From NCBI RefSeq assembly GCF_030406325.1, contig NZ_JAUEQY010000009.1, forward strand, positions 186,001-250,000: a stretch of DNA of 64,000 bases, in the 5' to 3' direction. The position numbers and the translations under genes are program-made. The notes under the pieces were generated by a model. That model ran no database searches. It saw only the letters and a list, made by a program, of their open reading frames with translations, and was not told the DNA's origin. Every line of letters begins with the position of its first letter. Within the stretch, counting starts at the first letter, position 1. This stretch comes from Actinomadura sp. DC4. Lineage in GTDB: Bacteria > Actinomycetota > Actinomycetes > Streptosporangiales > Streptosporangiaceae. Positions 1 to 8,521 of this stretch are shown here, piece after piece.

Positions 1-516
1 CTGGGGTTGCGCGAGATCGCCCGCCGCGCGGGCGTCTCCCACGGAGCGCCCCGCCGCTACTTCCCGACCTACCACGCGCTGCTCTCCGCCATCGCGCGGC
101 GCGGTTTCGACGACCTCGGCGCCCGGTTCGCCGGCGCCATCGCCGGGGTGACGGCGCCGCGGGATCGGCTGCGCGCCCTCGCCGGGGCGTACGTCGCGTA
201 CGCGCTGGAGCGCCGTGGCATGTTCGAGCTGATGTTCCGGCACGACCTGCTCGACAGCGAGCGGCAGGACGCATCGGACGGACCCCGGCTGCGCGAGTCG
301 ACGCTCCCGCTGTTCGAGGGCATCGTCGGGCTCGTCGCCCAGTGCCGGCCCGGCGAGCCGGAGGTCACGGCCGCCGTCCTCTGGTCGAACCTGCACGGCG
401 TCGCCCAGCTCTGGACCTGGCGCAGCCTGCAGCTCGTCCTGTCCGGAGGCGCGGCCGACGTCGGCCGGCTCGTCGACGCCGTGCTGGACGCGCACCTCGG
501 ACCGGCGAACCCGTGA
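1..516 (+). CDS. TetR-family transcriptional regulator, 5' end outside window
   Basis: The reading frame is already open at base 1 and begins inside the helix-turn-helix (REIARRAGVSHGAPRRYFPT), so the first few dozen residues including helix 1 lie upstream of the window. The HTH recognition helix reads GVSHGAPRRYFPTYHALLSAI, and the rest is a helical ligand-binding domain of the TetR_C_33 type. The stop TGA at 514-516 overlaps the GTG start of the following MFS gene, so the regulator is probably translationally coupled to, and controls, the pump and possibly the MaoC gene. The inducer cannot be guessed. Confidence 0.85.
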   Translation: MGLREIARRAGVSHGAPRRYFPTYHALLSAIARRGFDDLGARFAGAIAGVTAPRDRLRALAGAYVAYALERRGMFELMFRHDLLDSERQDASDGPRLRESTLPLFEGIVGLVAQCRPGEPEVTAAVLWSNLHGVAQLWTWRSLQLVLSGGAADVGRLVDAVLDAHLGPANP

Positions 517-1895
517 CCGCCGCCGTACGGCCGCGCCCGGCGTTCGCGGCCAGTGTGGCCGGGGCGTCGCTGGTCGCGGTGGACGGCACGGTGCTGCTGG
601 TGGCGCAGCCGAGCATGGGCCGCGACCTGGGCGCGAGCGTGGCGCAGGTCCAGTGGACGAGCACGGGCTACCTCGTCGCGGTGGCGGCGCTCCTCGTCAT
701 CGCCGGGCGCCTCGGCGACCGGTACGGGCACGCGCGGCTGCTGTCCGCCGGCGCGCTCGGGTTCGGGGCCGCCTCGGCCGGGGTGGCGCTTGCCCCCGGA
801 GTGGGCTGGGTGATCGGGATGCGGGTCGCGCAGGGCGTGTTCGGCGCGCTGCTCCAGCCGGCGACCCTGGCTCTGCTGCGGCTGGCCTATCCCGCCGAGC
901 GGCTGGGCACGCCCGTGGCCGTCCGCGCCGCCGCGATCGGGCTCGCCTCCGGGGCCGGGCCGGTCGCCGGAGGCGTCCTCGTCGCGCACCTGGGCTGGCG
1001 CGCGGTGTTCTGGGGCAACGTCCCCCTCGCACTCTTGATCGCCGTGCTGACCCGTACGGTACGGGCGCCGGCGCCCGCACGCGGCGAGGCGCAGCGGCTC
1101 GACCTGACCGGCGCGGCCCTGCTCGCCGCCGCGCTCGCGGCGCTGGTCCACACCCTGGCCGGCGTGCCCGCGCACGGCTGGACCGGGGCGCCGACGGTGC
1201 TCGGGCTCCTGGCCGCCGCCGGTCTCGCGGCGGCGCTGGCCGCGCACGAACGCCGCGGCCCGTACCCGATCGTGCCGCGCGTCGTGGCGCGGTCCGTCCC
1301 GGTGACGGCGTCGATGGCGCTCCTGCTGGTCGTCACCGCGGGCCTGTTCGGCGCGCTGTTCCTGGCCACGTTCTCCTTTCAGGACGTGCTCCGCCTGGAC
1401 CCGCTCGCCACCGGGCTGCGCGTCCTGCCGATGACCGCGGCCATGGTCGCCGGCGCCCCCGCCGCCGGTCTCGCCCTGCGCCGGTACGGCCCGCGCCGCG
1501 TCGCGGCCGCCGGCACGGTCCTGCTCGCCCTCGCCATCCTGGCACTGTCGCGGCTCGCCCCGGCGAGCCCGTGGCAGGTCACCGGCGCGGCCTTCGCCGT
1601 GCTCGGCGCGGGGTTCGCCGCCGTGATGGTCACCGCGACGGGTACCGTCACCGGCGACGCGCCTCCCGGGTACGCCGGCGTCGCGGGCGGGCTCAAGCAG
1701 ACCGCGATGAACATCGGGCCGCTCCTCGGCATCGCCGTCGCCACCAGCCTGGCCGGCTCACCGGCCGACGGCGCGCACACCGCCCTGCCCGTGCTCGCCG
1801 CGATCGCCATCGCCGGCCTGCTGCCGGCCTCGCTCCTGCCGTCGCTCCCCGTACGGGGAGCGGACCGGCCACTTCTCACGGAGGACAGGACATGA
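513..1895 (+). CDS. MFS drug:proton antiporter, DHA2 (EmrB/QacA-like)
   Basis: Integral membrane exporter of about 460 residues, with hydrophobic segments along the whole length consistent with 14 helices. TM1 is AGASLVAVDGTVLLVAQPSM, and motif A between helices 2 and 3 reads GRLGDRYGHARLL. Residues WTSTGYLVAVAALL and the GPVAGGVLVAHLGWRAVFW stretch (motif C and following) are typical of DHA2 pumps. I chose GTG at 513 because it overlaps the TGA of the upstream TetR gene (GTGA) and gives a normal N-terminus; an open frame further upstream runs through the regulator. Its own stop overlaps the MaoC start (ATGA). Likely regulated by the adjacent TetR protein. Substrate unknown. Confidence 0.88.
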   Translation: MTAAVRPRPAFAASVAGASLVAVDGTVLLVAQPSMGRDLGASVAQVQWTSTGYLVAVAALLVIAGRLGDRYGHARLLSAGALGFGAASAGVALAPGVGWVIGMRVAQGVFGALLQPATLALLRLAYPAERLGTPVAVRAAAIGLASGAGPVAGGVLVAHLGWRAVFWGNVPLALLIAVLTRTVRAPAPARGEAQRLDLTGAALLAAALAALVHTLAGVPAHGWTGAPTVLGLLAAAGLAAALAAHERRGPYPIVPRVVARSVPVTASMALLLVVTAGLFGALFLATFSFQDVLRLDPLATGLRVLPMTAAMVAGAPAAGLALRRYGPRRVAAAGTVLLALAILALSRLAPASPWQVTGAAFAVLGAGFAAVMVTATGTVTGDAPPGYAGVAGGLKQTAMNIGPLLGIAVATSLAGSPADGAHTALPVLAAIAIAGLLPASLLPSLPVRGADRPLLTEDRT

Positions 1896-2374
1896 CCCCC
1901 GACGGTTTCACGGTCCCGGTCGAGGACCGCTACTTCGAGGACTACACGGCGGGAACCACCCATGAGTACGGCGGCCTCACGATCTCCGAGGAGGAGATCG
2001 TGGAGTTCGCCGCCCAGTACGACCCCCAGTCCTTCCACGTCGACCCGGTGGCGGCCAAGGACGGGCCGTTCGGCGGGCTGATCGCCAGCGGCTGGCACAC
2101 CGTCGCGCTCATGATGAAGCTGTTCGCCAAGTACTACCTGTCCACGGTCGCCAGTCTCGGCAGCCCGGGTGTGGACGAGCTCCGCTGGCTCCGGCCCGTA
2201 CGCCCGGGAGACCGGCTCAGCCTGCGTGTGCACGTGCTGGAGACCCGGCCCTCACGCTCGGACCCGAGCCGCGGCATCGTCCGTACGCTCGCCGAGCTCC
2301 TGGACGAGGACGGCTCACCGGTCCTGAGCGTCACGGTCATCAACCTGCTCCGCACCCGCCCGCCCGTCAGATGA
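1892..2374 (+). CDS. MaoC-family hot-dog dehydratase/hydratase
   Basis: About 160 residues with the MaoC signature: RYFEDYTAGTTHEYGG near the N-terminus, then the hydratase-type core YDPQSFHVDPVAAKDGPFGG and GLIASGWHTVALMMK, where Asp (residue about 44) and His (about 49) are the expected catalytic pair for hydration of enoyl-CoA. The PGDRLSLRVHVLE strand follows. A GAGGA Shine-Dalgarno lies 6 bases before the ATG, which overlaps the MFS stop. It ends 8 bp inside the convergent CoA-transferase gene. It may work with the acyl-CoA dehydrogenase and CoA-transferase of the neighbouring cluster, although it is on the other strand. Substrate unknown. Confidence 0.88.
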   Translation: MTPDGFTVPVEDRYFEDYTAGTTHEYGGLTISEEEIVEFAAQYDPQSFHVDPVAAKDGPFGGLIASGWHTVALMMKLFAKYYLSTVASLGSPGVDELRWLRPVRPGDRLSLRVHVLETRPSRSDPSRGIVRTLAELLDEDGSPVLSVTVINLLRTRPPVR

Positions 2375-3572
2375 CGCCGCGTCCGGACAGGGCGGTGAGC
2401 TCGTCGCCGGTGAGGCCCAGCAGGCGGCCGTAGACGTCGGTGTTGTGCTCGCCGAGTTCGGGGCCGAGATGCCGTACGGTGCCCGGGGTCTCGCTCAGCC
2501 GGGGGAACGCGCCCTGCATCGGGAACTCGCCGAAGTCCGGGTGGGTGAGGCGGATGATCGCCTCCCGGGCCGCGAAGTGCGGGTCCTCGAACATGTCACG
2601 CGCGGTGTAGATACGGCCCGCCGGCACCCCGCCGTCGTGCAGCCGGCCCAGCAGCTCCCCGGTGCCGATCCCCGCGGTCCAGCCGGCGATCAGCCCGTCC
2701 AGCTCGTCCATGTTGTGGCCGCGCGCGCCGTGGGTCGCGTAACGCGGGTCCTCCGCCAGCTCCGGCCGGCCCATGACGGCGGCCAGCCGGCGGAAGACCG
2801 TGTCCTGGTTGGCCGCCACGAGCACCATCTCGCCGCCCTTGGTCGGATAGACGTTGCTCGGCGCGACGTTGGACAGCACGGGCCCGGTGCGCTCGCGCTG
2901 GTAGCCGGCGATCGCCCACTCGGGCAGCAGCGACTCCATCATCGCCAGCACTGCCTCGTAGATGGCCGAGTCGACCACCTGCCCCCGGCCCGTACGGTGC
3001 CGGTCGTGCACGGCGGCGAGCGTGCCGAGGGCGGCGAACACCGCGGCCAGCGAGTCGCCCAGCGAGATCCCCGCGCGGGACGGCGGGCTGCCGGGGTCGC
3101 CGATGACGTGGCGTACGCCGCCCATCGCCTCGCCGATCGAGCCGTAGCCGGCCCGCGGGGCGTACGGGCCGGTCTGGCCGAAGCCGGTGACCCGTACGAG
3201 CACCAGGCCGGGGTTGGACCTGCGCAGCTCCTCGTAGCCGAGGCCCCAGCGCTCCAGCGTGCCCGGGCGGAAGTTCTCCACGACGATGTCGGCGCGGTCG
3301 ATCAGCCGCCGGGCCAGGCCCTGTCCCTCGGCGGTGCGCAGGTCGCAGGTCACGGACTTCTTGTTGCGCGCGATGACCGGCCACCAGAGGGACCGGCCGT
3401 GCGGCTTCTCGCGTCCCCACTGGCGCATCGGGTCGCCGGCGCCGGGCGACTCCAGCTTGATCACCTCGGCGCCGAAGTCGCCCAGGAGCTGCCCGCAGAA
3501 GGGGCCCGCGATGAGCTGGCCCATCTCGACCACGCGGAGATCGGCCAGCGGTCCGGAGGAGGTGTCGGTCAT
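2367..3572 (-). CDS. CaiB/BaiF (class III) CoA-transferase
   Basis: About 401 residues. The N-terminus LADLRVVEMGQLIAGPFCGQ and DFGAEVIKLE are the family hallmark. The motif NKKSVTCDLRTAEGQ, then DIVVENFRPGTLERWGLGYEEL precede the region expected to carry the catalytic Asp (GISLGDSLAAVFAALG). Enzymes of this family move CoA between an acyl-CoA donor and a carboxylic acid, often as the activation step of a catabolic pathway. Start ATG at 3572 overlaps the stop of the upstream acyl-CoA dehydrogenase gene (ATGA), so the two are translationally coupled; upstream in-frame sequence belongs to that gene in another frame. Last gene of the 5968-2367 operon. Confidence 0.9.
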   Translation of the reverse strand: MTDTSSGPLADLRVVEMGQLIAGPFCGQLLGDFGAEVIKLESPGAGDPMRQWGREKPHGRSLWWPVIARNKKSVTCDLRTAEGQGLARRLIDRADIVVENFRPGTLERWGLGYEELRRSNPGLVLVRVTGFGQTGPYAPRAGYGSIGEAMGGVRHVIGDPGSPPSRAGISLGDSLAAVFAALGTLAAVHDRHRTGRGQVVDSAIYEAVLAMMESLLPEWAIAGYQRERTGPVLSNVAPSNVYPTKGGEMVLVAANQDTVFRRLAAVMGRPELAEDPRYATHGARGHNMDELDGLIAGWTAGIGTGELLGRLHDGGVPAGRIYTARDMFEDPHFAAREAIIRLTHPDFGEFPMQGAFPRLSETPGTVRHLGPELGEHNTDVYGRLLGLTGDELTALSGRGVI

Positions 3573-4753
3573 CGGACGCCGAACTCCCAGTTTCCGCCGT
3601 TCCGGTACTCCCGCAGGACGCGGCGCGCCACGCTCTGCACGTGGACCTCGTCCGGCCCGTCGTACAGGCGCGCCTCCCGCGCGTGGCGGTACATCCGCGA
3701 CAGGGGAGTGTCGTCGGTCAGCCCGGCCGCGCCGTACGCCTGGATGGCCCGGTCGACCACGTTGTGCAGCATCCGCGCGCCGACGACCTTGATGACGCCG
3801 ATCTCCACGCGCGCCTCGTCGCCGGCGTCGATGCGGTCCGCGGCCTGCAGGGTGAGCAGGCGCGCGGCCTGGATCTCGGCGTACGAGTCGAACACGTGCC
3901 GCTGCATCAGCTGCTTGTCCGCGAGCGGCCCGCCGAAGGCGCTGCGGGCGTTGAGCCGGTCGCAGAGCAGGTCGAAGGCCCGCTGCGCCTGGCCGAGCCA
4001 GCGCATGCAGTGGAAGATCCGCCCGGGTCCGAGCCGCTGCTGGGCGATGCGGAAGCCCTGACCGCGCGGGCCCAGCAGGTTGCCCTCCGGGACCCGTACG
4101 CCCTCGTACCGGACCTCGTAGTGGCCGCCGTTCAGCCCGAGCACGGGCGTCTCGCGCACGATGCGGTAGCCGGGAGTGTCCGTCGGCACGATGATCATGC
4201 TGAACGCCTGGTGCGGCGGGGTGTCCTCGGGCTCGGTCCGGCACATCACCGTGGTGTACGCGGCGGCGGCCGCCCCGGTGGTGAACCACTTGTGCCCCTC
4301 GATCACCCACTCGCCGCCGTCGAGCGTCGCGGTCGTACGGAGCCCGGTCGGGTCGGACCCGGCGTGCTCGGGCTCGGTCATCGCGAAGCTGGGGGAGACC
4401 TCGCCGGCGACCATCGGCGTGAGGTAGCGGTCCCGCCACTCCTGGCCGGCGTACTCATTCAGCATGAGCGAGTCCTGGAGCGTGAACGTGCCGAGCGCGA
4501 GCTGGCCCCACTCGCTGCGGCCCTGCACCTCGTTCACGTACACGTAATCCAGGAACGGCAGGCCCCCGCCGCCGAGCTCCTCCGGATGGCCCAGCGCCCA
4601 CAGGCCCGCCTTCTTGGCCTCCCGCTGGAGCTCGCGGAGCGCTTCGGTGTCGCCCCCGGCCAGGACCGGCTCGGCGGGCTCGACGCGCTCGGTCATGAAC
4701 GCGTGGACGGCGTCGCGGATCGGCCGTACGTGGGCGGGGACCTCGAACGTCAT
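3569..4753 (-). CDS. Acyl-CoA dehydrogenase family protein
   Basis: About 394 residues with the full acyl-CoA dehydrogenase fold: N-terminal helical domain with LWALGHPEELGGGGLPFLDY, the FAD/substrate loop FAMTEPEHAGSDPTGLRTTA, EGHKWFTTGA, the R-x-F-G segment NARSAFGGPLADKQ, and the C-terminal QAYGAAGLTDDTPLSRMYR. The family normally uses a Glu base; here the C-terminal pattern resembles ACAD10/11-like and FadE-type enzymes of actinobacteria. The ATG at 4753 overlaps the stop of the CMD-family gene. Cooccurrence with an aminoglycoside-phosphotransferase-like kinase across the regulator suggests a role in 4-hydroxyacyl or branched acyl-CoA catabolism, which is inference. Confidence 0.92.
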   Translation of the reverse strand: MTFEVPAHVRPIRDAVHAFMTERVEPAEPVLAGGDTEALRELQREAKKAGLWALGHPEELGGGGLPFLDYVYVNEVQGRSEWGQLALGTFTLQDSLMLNEYAGQEWRDRYLTPMVAGEVSPSFAMTEPEHAGSDPTGLRTTATLDGGEWVIEGHKWFTTGAAAAAYTTVMCRTEPEDTPPHQAFSMIIVPTDTPGYRIVRETPVLGLNGGHYEVRYEGVRVPEGNLLGPRGQGFRIAQQRLGPGRIFHCMRWLGQAQRAFDLLCDRLNARSAFGGPLADKQLMQRHVFDSYAEIQAARLLTLQAADRIDAGDEARVEIGVIKVVGARMLHNVVDRAIQAYGAAGLTDDTPLSRMYRHAREARLYDGPDEVHVQSVARRVLREYRNGGNWEFGVR

Positions 4754-5391
4754 CGGCCACCGCCCAGGTCGTCGGCGATGTCCCGGCCGCCGTACCCCTC
4801 GGGCGCGGCCACCTCGACGATGGGCTCGTCCCGGTCGTCGAACTCCAGCCGCAGCACCTTGCTCATCGTCGCGTGCATCTCGTACAGGCAGGTGATGTAG
4901 GTCAGCAGCAGGATCTCCTCGTCGCTGAGGTGCCGTTTGAGGACGGCGAAGACCTGGTCGTGCACCCGGCCGCCGTCGAGGACGATGCCGTCGGTGTAGG
5001 CGAGCACCGCCCGCTCCAGCTCCGTGAAGTGATCGGAGGTCTGCCAGTACGCGACGGCCTGGATCTTGTCCTCCGGCACGCCCATCGCCCGCATCTGCTT
5101 GCAGTGCTGGGAGAAGACGAACTGGCTTCCGCGCGCCCAGCCCGCGCGGCACTGGCCGAGCTCGCGCAGCAGCGGGTCGACCTTGGCCTCGCGGTAGAGG
5201 GCGAAGCCGCGCACGGCGTGGCGGAACACCTCGGGGGACTGGGCGAAGACCGTCCACCAGTCGCCCGGGGTGCCGGTGGCGGTGCCGTGGTCGACGGCCG
5301 GATCCTTGTCGGGCCCGAACAGGCGGTCGTAGAAGAACAGGATGCGCTCGTCGGTGACCTCGGCGCGGGGGACCTCTCGCAGGCGGGGCAT
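4750..5391 (-). CDS. Carboxymuconolactone decarboxylase/AhpD-like family protein
   Basis: About 213 residues. The central helical core GSQFVFSQHCKQMRAMGVPEDKI corresponds to the CMD/AhpD core helix that contains the conserved His (H-C here). A following segment AYWQTSDHFTELERAVLAYTDGIV matches the family's 'F...ER..L.....' helix. The CxxC pair of true AhpD peroxidases is absent, so a decarboxylase or non-redox role is more likely. It sits between the VOC dioxygenase and the dehydrogenase with 10-bp spacing and a stop-start overlap, so is part of the operon. ATG at 5391 is preceded by a GAGAGG-type Shine-Dalgarno. Confidence 0.82.
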   Translation of the reverse strand: MPRLREVPRAEVTDERILFFYDRLFGPDKDPAVDHGTATGTPGDWWTVFAQSPEVFRHAVRGFALYREAKVDPLLRELGQCRAGWARGSQFVFSQHCKQMRAMGVPEDKIQAVAYWQTSDHFTELERAVLAYTDGIVLDGGRVHDQVFAVLKRHLSDEEILLLTYITCLYEMHATMSKVLRLEFDDRDEPIVEVAAPEGYGGRDIADDLGGGR

Positions 5392-5401
5392 TGACGTCCT
5401 C

Positions 5402-5968
5402 TCAGGCGTGGGCGGGCGCGTGCCGGTCGGCCGCGGTCTTCGGCGCGTGGCTGACGTCGGCCTCGGTGAACCCCTTGGTCCAGCAGGCGAACTCCAGCAG
5501 GATGCCGTCGGGGTCCTGGAAGTAGAACGAGCGGACGAAGACGCCGTCGTTCATGTCGGGGGCGACGCCGAACGGGCTGTCGTCGTGGTCGAGGATCGGG
5601 CTGACGGTGACGCCCTTGGCCTCCAGCCGCGTGCGGTACTCCTCGAAGTGCTCCTCGGGCACGTGGAAGGCGACGTGGTTCATCGACCCGACCGCGCTGA
5701 CGAGGTCGCCCTGCTCGGGCCGGCCGGCCGGCGCGGAGACGCCCGGCACGCCGTCCGGGGCATGGGGGAACCAGAAGAACGCCACGCAGTCCCCGCCGCC
5801 GCAGTCGAAGAAGAAGTGCTGCCCCATGCCGTTCGGCAGCTCGATCGTCTTGATCAGCGGCATGCCGAGCACGCCGGAGTAGAACTCGACCGTGCGCCGC
5901 ATGTCCGCGCAGACGAGCGCGAGATGGTTGATCCCGCCGAGCCGGAACTCGGTGTTCGTCCCTGTCAT
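5402..5968 (-). CDS. VOC-superfamily extradiol dioxygenase-like protein
   Basis: About 188 residues, two beta-alpha-beta-beta-beta modules of the glyoxalase/bleomycin/extradiol dioxygenase type. The metal triad is visible: His in GGINHLALVC (residue 15), His in SMNHVAFHVP and Glu in DPDGILLEFACW. This is the 2-His-1-carboxylate arrangement of ring-cleaving dioxygenases, but related isomerases and lyases share it. I use ATG at 5968 because GAGGAG lies 5 bases upstream; an ATG 15 bases further up has no ribosome site. First gene of the minus-strand operon and directly next to the 5995-6017 palindrome. Confidence 0.85.
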   Translation of the reverse strand: MTGTNTEFRLGGINHLALVCADMRRTVEFYSGVLGMPLIKTIELPNGMGQHFFFDCGGGDCVAFFWFPHAPDGVPGVSAPAGRPEQGDLVSAVGSMNHVAFHVPEEHFEEYRTRLEAKGVTVSPILDHDDSPFGVAPDMNDGVFVRSFYFQDPDGILLEFACWTKGFTEADVSHAPKTAADRHAPAHA

Positions 5969-5994
5969 GCCTGCTCCTCTCACGGAACCGCAAA

Positions 5995-6017
5995 GTTGAC
6001 TTGACAGTCACGTCAAC
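5995..6017. promoter_or_regulatory. 23-bp palindromic operator between divergent operons
   Basis: Near-perfect inverted repeat centred on A6006: GTTGAC, one base, TGAC, centre, GTCA, one base, GTCAAC. Only one base in each arm fails to pair. It lies between the VOC gene (start 5968) and the TetR gene (start 6073), and a -35-like TTGACA (6001-6006) overlaps it, with GATGAT at 6025-6030 as a possible -10. Most likely the binding site of the adjacent TetR protein, repressing both operons. This is inference from position and symmetry. Confidence 0.75.
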
Positions 6018-6072
6018 TCGTCGCGATGATCTGTCCATCGGGGGCGCGTGTCAAGCCCGGGAGGTGAGCGCG

Positions 6073-6690
6073 GTGGCGGAGGAGAGCGCGCCGACGCTCA
6101 CGCAGCGCGGCGCACGCACCCGCGAACGGCTGATCGAGGCCACCCGCGAGGTCTTCGAGGAGATCGGCTTCCTCGACGCGCGGGTCAGCCACATCACCGC
6201 GCGGGCCAAGGTGGCGTACGGCACCTTCTACACCTACTTCGACTCCAAGGAGGCCGTGCTCCGCGCGATCGCGGACCGGCTCTTCACGGACATGACCCGG
6301 CCCGGCCGCCCTCCGCTGAGCGGCGCCTCCCCGGCGGAGCGCGTACGCCGCGCCAATCGCTCGTACTACGAGGCGTATCTCCGCAACGCGCGGATGATGG
6401 CGATCATCGAGCAGGTCGCGACGTTCAACGAGGAGTTCCGCGAGATGCGCAGCCGGCACCGCGCCGCGTTCACCGGCCGCTCGGCCCACGCTATCCGCCG
6501 CTGGCAGGCCGAGGGCGTCGTCGACGCCGGGCTCGACGCCGAGATGGCGGCACGCGCGCTGGCCGCCATGGTCGACCACTCCCTCTACCTGCGGCTGGTG
6601 CACGGCGAGGGCGACGACACCGAACGCTTCCTGGACACGCTCGACGCGCTGACGGTCCGCGCGCTCGGCCTCGAGGAGCCGCAGTCGTGA
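6073..6690 (+). CDS. TetR-family transcriptional regulator
   Basis: About 205 residues. The N-terminal HTH is complete: RTRERLIEATREVFEEIGF, then VSHITARAKVAYGTFYTYFDSKEAVLRA with the usual GTFYTYF recognition helix. The remainder is an all-helical effector domain. I prefer GTG at 6073 (GGAGG ends 8 bases upstream); an open frame back to 6001 would run through the operator and has no ribosome site. The TGA overlaps the start of the kinase fusion gene (GTGA). It faces the VOC/CMD/dehydrogenase/CoA-transferase operon across a 23-bp palindrome and is its likely repressor; such regulators of acyl-CoA catabolism often bind acyl-CoA ligands. Confidence 0.92.
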   Translation: MAEESAPTLTQRGARTRERLIEATREVFEEIGFLDARVSHITARAKVAYGTFYTYFDSKEAVLRAIADRLFTDMTRPGRPPLSGASPAERVRRANRSYYEAYLRNARMMAIIEQVATFNEEFREMRSRHRAAFTGRSAHAIRRWQAEGVVDAGLDAEMAARALAAMVDHSLYLRLVHGEGDDTERFLDTLDALTVRALGLEEPQS

Positions 6691-8039
6691 CGGCCGAGCT
6701 CACCGAGCACCTGGCGGCCCGGCTGGCGACGGCGCTCGGCCGTACGGTCGAGGTGAGTGGGCTGCACCGGCTCTCGGGCGGCGCGAGCCGGGAGACCTGG
6801 GCGTTCGACGCGGACGGGCGGCCGCTGATCCTGCGCCGCGACCCGCCGGCGGCGCCACGCCCGGAGGAGATGGCGCGCGAGGCCGCGGCCCTGACGGTCG
6901 CGGCGGGCGGCGGCGTGCCGGTGCCCCGGCTGGTCGACCACGGCGACGGCACGGGCACGATCGGCTCCCCGTACCTCATCATGGAACGGCTCACCGGCGA
7001 GACCATCCCGCGCCGGCTGCTGCGCGACGCGCGGTTCGCCGGGGTGCGCCCCGGGCTGGCCCGGACGCTCGGGGGGATCCTGGCGCGCATCCACGCGCTC
7101 CCGCCCGGCGAGGTCCCCGGCCTGCCCGCCGGCGACCCGCTGGAGGACCTGGTCGCCATGTACGAGGCCTTCGCCGAGCCGCGCCCGGCCGTCGAGATCG
7201 CCCTGCGCCGGCTCGCCCGCGACCGCCCGCCGCCCGCCGGCGACGCCATCGTGCACGGCGACTTCCGCAACGGCAACCTCATGATCGCCCCCGACGGCGT
7301 ACGCGGCGTCCTGGACTGGGAGCTCGTCCACCGGGGCGACCCCGTCGAGGACCTCGGCTGGCTCTGCGTCAAGGCGTGGAGGTTCGGCGCGCCCGGCCCG
7401 GCCGGCGGTTTCGGCAGCCGCGCCGACCTGGTCGAGGGCTATGTCGCGGCCGGCGGCGAACGCCCGTCGCCGGAGGCGCTGCACTGGTGGGAGGTGTACG
7501 GCACACTGCGCTGGGCCATCCTGTGCCGTTACCAGGCCGAGCGCTACCTCTCCGGCACCGACCCGTCGATCGAGCTCGCCGCGCTGGGCCGCAGGGTGTG
7601 CGAGCAGGAGCACGACCTGCTGCTGATCCTGGGGCTGACCTCGCCGAAGACCGTCCCGGACCCGCTCACGGACCGCCCGCCCTCGCGGTCCGAGCCGCAC
7701 GACCGCCCGGACGCGCCGACGCTGATCGACGCCGTACGGGCGTTCCTCGCGGACGAGGTGGCGGCGAGCGAGGACGAGCGGCTGCGCTTCCACGCCCTGG
7801 TCGCCGGCTCGGTGCTCGGCATCGCCCAGCGCGAGCTGCTGCTGAGGGACGAGCACCGCGCGGCGCACCGCCGCCGCCTGGAGGCACTCGGCTGCCGCGA
7901 CGAGGCCGGCCTGGCCCTGGCGATCCGCGACGGGCGGCTGGACGGCCGGTTCGATGAGGTCACCGCCGCCGTACGGGACACGGTGACGGACAAGCTCCTC
8001 GTGGCCAACCCGCGGCATCTGGCGATACCGGGAGACTGA
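6687..8039 (+). CDS. APH-fold kinase fused to a C-terminal DUF6285 domain
   Basis: About 450 residues. Residues 1-310 form an aminoglycoside-phosphotransferase-like kinase: SGGASRETWAFDADGRPLILRRDP (nucleotide loop and Lys/Arg region), YLIMERLTGETIP hinge, catalytic loop IVHGDFRNGNLMI (Brenner motif HGDxxxxN) and metal-binding GVLDWELVHRGDPVEDLGWL. After a Pro-rich linker (PKTVPDPLTDRPPSRSEP), residues 345-450 match DUF6285 (PTLIDAVRAFLADEVAAS, and RRLEALGC). In many actinobacteria the two are separate adjacent genes; here they are one frame. Relatives of this kinase are linked with acyl-CoA dehydrogenases (ACAD10/11 type), so phosphorylation of a hydroxyacyl substrate is plausible. GTG overlaps the TetR stop. 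Confidence 0.85.
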   Translation: MTAELTEHLAARLATALGRTVEVSGLHRLSGGASRETWAFDADGRPLILRRDPPAAPRPEEMAREAAALTVAAGGGVPVPRLVDHGDGTGTIGSPYLIMERLTGETIPRRLLRDARFAGVRPGLARTLGGILARIHALPPGEVPGLPAGDPLEDLVAMYEAFAEPRPAVEIALRRLARDRPPPAGDAIVHGDFRNGNLMIAPDGVRGVLDWELVHRGDPVEDLGWLCVKAWRFGAPGPAGGFGSRADLVEGYVAAGGERPSPEALHWWEVYGTLRWAILCRYQAERYLSGTDPSIELAALGRRVCEQEHDLLLILGLTSPKTVPDPLTDRPPSRSEPHDRPDAPTLIDAVRAFLADEVAASEDERLRFHALVAGSVLGIAQRELLLRDEHRAAHRRRLEALGCRDEAGLALAIRDGRLDGRFDEVTAAVRDTVTDKLLVANPRHLAIPGD

Positions 8040-8521
8040 GCGTTGCCGCGCGACCGCTTTCGCGCGGGCACGTCTTTCGGCGATGGCCCGCATTCGGTTC
8101 GCGATGAAGGCGCCTTGTGCGCCCGGGGGAAACGGGCTGGTGATCAACCCATCGTCTGCGTAGTACGTCGACAGACAGCCCACGGCGATGGACGTCTCTC
8201 CCGGCGCGGTGGACGTGTGCAGGGGCTGGCCTGGGCTTTCCTGCCGTTCCATTGCGGTTGGGTCTGTCCAGCTCAGTCGGTTTTTTTTGGGGGTCGTTGG
8301 CAGGGCTGAGCGCTCCCGCAGAGGCTCGCCGCAAGCCGGATCACTGGACGTTCTGGGCCATCCGGCCAGCATGCGACAAAAAGCCTTCATCGGTTCGCAT
8401 TTTGATTGGTTTGTATCTTTCACGGTTTTCGATGTCCCGAAATCAGGGAACACGATGGTTGCCGTTCATTCAAACGAAGGGCCGGCACGGCATCGGTGAA
8501 GATCACAGAAAGTACAGCTAT
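8040..8521. other. Intergenic region before the Vgb-like tandem
   Basis: 482 bases without a convincing gene. Short open frames here lack homology and ribosome sites. Base composition falls toward the right end (runs such as T8 G5 around 8281-8293, and TTTGATTGGTTTGTATCTTT near 8401), which suits a promoter region for the gene at 8522. The last 20 bases share an almost identical block (ATCACAGAAAGT then CTATATG) with the leader of the second copy at 9960, so this block probably carries the ribosome-binding site. Confidence 0.5.

Noticed and set aside
69-1247. 392-aa frame on the minus strand over TetR/MFS genes
   Set aside because: Arg/Gly/Pro-rich, no domain, complementary to two well-supported genes; a shadow of high-GC codon bias.
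8275-8295. T8 G5 run as terminator
   Set aside because: No stem precedes the run; likely a simple low-complexity stretch.
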